From Caldithrix sp. (GTDB taxonomy: Bacteria > Zhuqueibacterota > Zhuqueibacteria > Thermofontimicrobiales > Sulfurfontimicrobiaceae), in the NCBI GenBank assembly GCA_020722815.1, contig DYKB01000053.1:1-48568 (forward strand): a stretch of 48,568 nt of DNA, given 5' to 3'. Made by a program: the position numbers and the translations under genes. This document shows, in pieces, positions 47,029 to 48,568 of the stretch (the stretch's first letter is position 1; each line of letters begins with the position of its first letter). The notes under the pieces are model-generated. The model was not told where the DNA came from, did not search any database, and saw only the letters and a list, made by a program, of their open reading frames with translations.

Positions 47029-48222
47029 TTATGGAACCATGACCTGCAAGTTCTGAGGCGGCCGAGGAGCTTCTCCAACAGCGACCGTAACGCTCACATC
47101 TTCGGAACCACCATTTGAATTTATTTCAATCATCCCGGAATGCCTCCCTTCAGCCAGGTTTAATCTGTCTATCATGACAGTGATTTTCGCGATGCTGCCA
47201 CCATTTAATGAACCAGAGGCCGGTGTAATTGCTTTGATCCAGGGTTGGTCAGGACTTTCAACGGCATTCCAATTGAGAACACCTGAACCCGCATTTTTAA
47301 TCGTAACCTGAATTGATTCGGTAAGCGAGCCAAAATCCAGTTCACCTGGACTGATGGACAAATAGGGTTCGGTATCACTGCCCCCCTCATATTTAAAAAA
47401 GTACTCCTTATCAACCGAAGGCGCACCATGCTGATCGATAATTGGAACCACCAGCATATAATAACCGTCAGCCGAAGGTCGTTCACGGGTGTCCCATTCG
47501 TAAATAATTCCCTTGACTTCATTATAATAGAGATAAGTTTTGGCAGCAATCAACTCATGTTCAATTTTACAATATTTGGGATGGTAACCGCCCTGCATGT
47601 GAATCGCCCATAGATACACGCCATTTCTTAAATCATCCTCCCCATTCGGATCGGTACTGCCATCAATTCGAAATTTAACGACCGGATCGGTTATGATGAA
47701 CGGATTCGTATAACTCCCTGACCCATGTTTTACATTTAGCAACTCGGCTTTTGGTGTTGGCGGTACATTTCCAGCAGGAATATTATACGGCAAGGTAAAT
47801 GGATTAATTGGCGGGACACAAAAGTAGATGTGCATATAATTTCGATTAACAGTATACCCACTGCCATCATTAATATCACATCGAATATAGTACCAGCCAG
47901 CCATTTGCGCTTTATAATGAAAAATTCGATCCTGAACCTCTGAATAGGTCAAATCCTTATATTCATCTACCGTATTACAGGATCGATAGTGATCCAGGTG
48001 AACCATCACCCAGTACCGTGCATTTTCTTTACCTGTTCCTGAAATATCAATTTTGTAGTTGATATCCAGACCATTAATTACGTATGGTGTCTGGTATGTT
48101 CCTCTTCCAGATTTAATTTCTGAAGTTATATCCACATAAGCAGAAATCGCCAAAAGTTCACTTTTGGTGATAAAAAAAGTTAAAAAGGTAAGAATAGCTA
48201 TTATCGTTTGTTTCGATAGCAT
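47029..48222 (-). CDS. Secreted protein with two tandem unknown domains and a BACON domain
   Basis: 397 residues with a signal segment (TIIAILTFLTFFITKSELLA). Two tandem domains of about 120-130 residues resemble each other: SGRGTYQTPYVINGLDINYKI ... GWYYIRCDINDGSGYTV, and HGSGSYTNPFIITDPVVKFRI ... DGYYMLVVPIIDQHGA. A BACON-like Ig domain follows (about 295-385: LSISPGELDFGSLTES, VLNWNAVESPDQPWI, GSIAKITVMID). The protein stops at APRPPQNLQVMVP, the usual entry into a fibronectin type III domain, so it may have lost C-terminal modules; no T9SS sorting domain is present. AGGAGG precedes the ATG. It may be a carbohydrate- or mucin-binding surface protein; the function is unknown. Confidence 0.8.
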   Translation of the reverse strand: MLSKQTIIAILTFLTFFITKSELLAISAYVDITSEIKSGRGTYQTPYVINGLDINYKIDISGTGKENARYWVMVHLDHYRSCNTVDEYKDLTYSEVQDRIFHYKAQMAGWYYIRCDINDGSGYTVNRNYMHIYFCVPPINPFTLPYNIPAGNVPPTPKAELLNVKHGSGSYTNPFIITDPVVKFRIDGSTDPNGEDDLRNGVYLWAIHMQGGYHPKYCKIEHELIAAKTYLYYNEVKGIIYEWDTRERPSADGYYMLVVPIIDQHGAPSVDKEYFFKYEGGSDTEPYLSISPGELDFGSLTESIQVTIKNAGSGVLNWNAVESPDQPWIKAITPASGSLNGGSIAKITVMIDRLNLAEGRHSGMIEINSNGGSEDVSVTVAVGEAPRPPQNLQVMVP

Positions 48223-48568
48223 TTATTGACCTCCTGTTAATTTCTTTATTGTAAAATTCTTCGCTGCCAGGGTAATTCATATTTGTAATGAAACGTAATT
48301 TTTATATTTAAAAGTCATTTTGGCATCGCTTTATCTTATTTAAAAACAAATTATTAAGCATAAATTCATTATTTTTAGCGTGCCTTCCGCTTTTCCATTT
48401 TTCAGTGGTATATTAGCATAAATCATGCTAAAATTCATTGGTGATAAAGGGTTTTGTGCGACCGGGTACCCGGTTGAATTTTGTTTATCCAGCAATATAG
48501 TTTGTTAAAATAAAGGTAACCGATCACCGGGTGAAAGCAAACAATTTTCATTTTTTGTGTCCAGGGCA
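48223..48568. other. Right-edge gap
   Basis: AT-rich leader of the BACON protein gene. It holds a perfect 14-bp palindrome ACCGGGTACCCGGT (48461-48474) and GGTAACCGATCACCGGG (48515-48531), which is related to the left window edge (283-299, reverse) and to the ends of the family E element. Confidence 0.5.

Overview
The window (roughly 40% GC, AT-rich intergenic regions) looks like chromosomal DNA of a Gram-negative bacterium of the FCB superphylum, most like the Calditrichota/KSB1/Ignavibacteria-type lineages. The reasons are several large secreted proteins ending in a FlgD-like type IX secretion (T9SS) sorting domain with an NYPNPFN motif, a PorV/PorQ-family outer membrane protein, and a TonB receptor + T9SS protein + PorV-like trio. 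This placement is inference. No rRNA, tRNA, CRISPR array, phage gene or intact transposase gene was seen.

Layout. 0.4-6.8 kb: a secreted YCF48-repeat/transglutaminase protein, cutA, an SCP2-like protein and a DUF1848 protein, separated by long repeat-filled gaps. 7.4-12.4 kb (minus strand): a tightly packed tldD-pmbA-SUMF1-fold operon, followed by a DsrE-like protein and a receiver-only response regulator. 12.6-22 kb: a hotdog thioesterase and two giant secreted T9SS proteins (FG-GAP/UnbV and PKD/discoidin). 22-27 kb (minus): a sodium:solute symporter and an M1 metallopeptidase whose C-terminal third looks like an Omp85-type outer membrane barrel. 27.4-34.8 kb (plus): a leader with promoter, a 35-codon ORF and a terminator, then the TonB receptor / T9SS protein / PorV-like operon. 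34.9-35.8 kb: a T9SS gene broken by one in-frame TGA. 36.2-43.9 kb (plus): a BtuFDC-like ABC importer, MetE and a homocysteine methyltransferase/MTHFR fusion, i.e. a methionine/C1 region. 44.1-46 kb (minus): a YfiR-domain protein followed by a decayed TonB receptor. 47-48.2 kb: a secreted BACON-domain protein.

How the genes work together. Most products act at the cell surface or in nutrient capture: outer membrane receptors, T9SS cargo, a surface peptidase and a sodium-coupled transporter. MetE and the HMT/MTHFR fusion make methionine without cobalamin, while the adjacent importer may bring cobalamin or another metal chelate in.

The most unusual large-scale signal is the density of short palindromic (foldback/MITE-like) elements in the gaps: at least eight families, three of them present twice or more. 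In three places one element sits in the middle of another palindrome, and one family occupies the centre of two unrelated hosts. One element truncates the TonB receptor pseudogene, and another supplies a spurious upstream GTG to the BtuF-like ORF.
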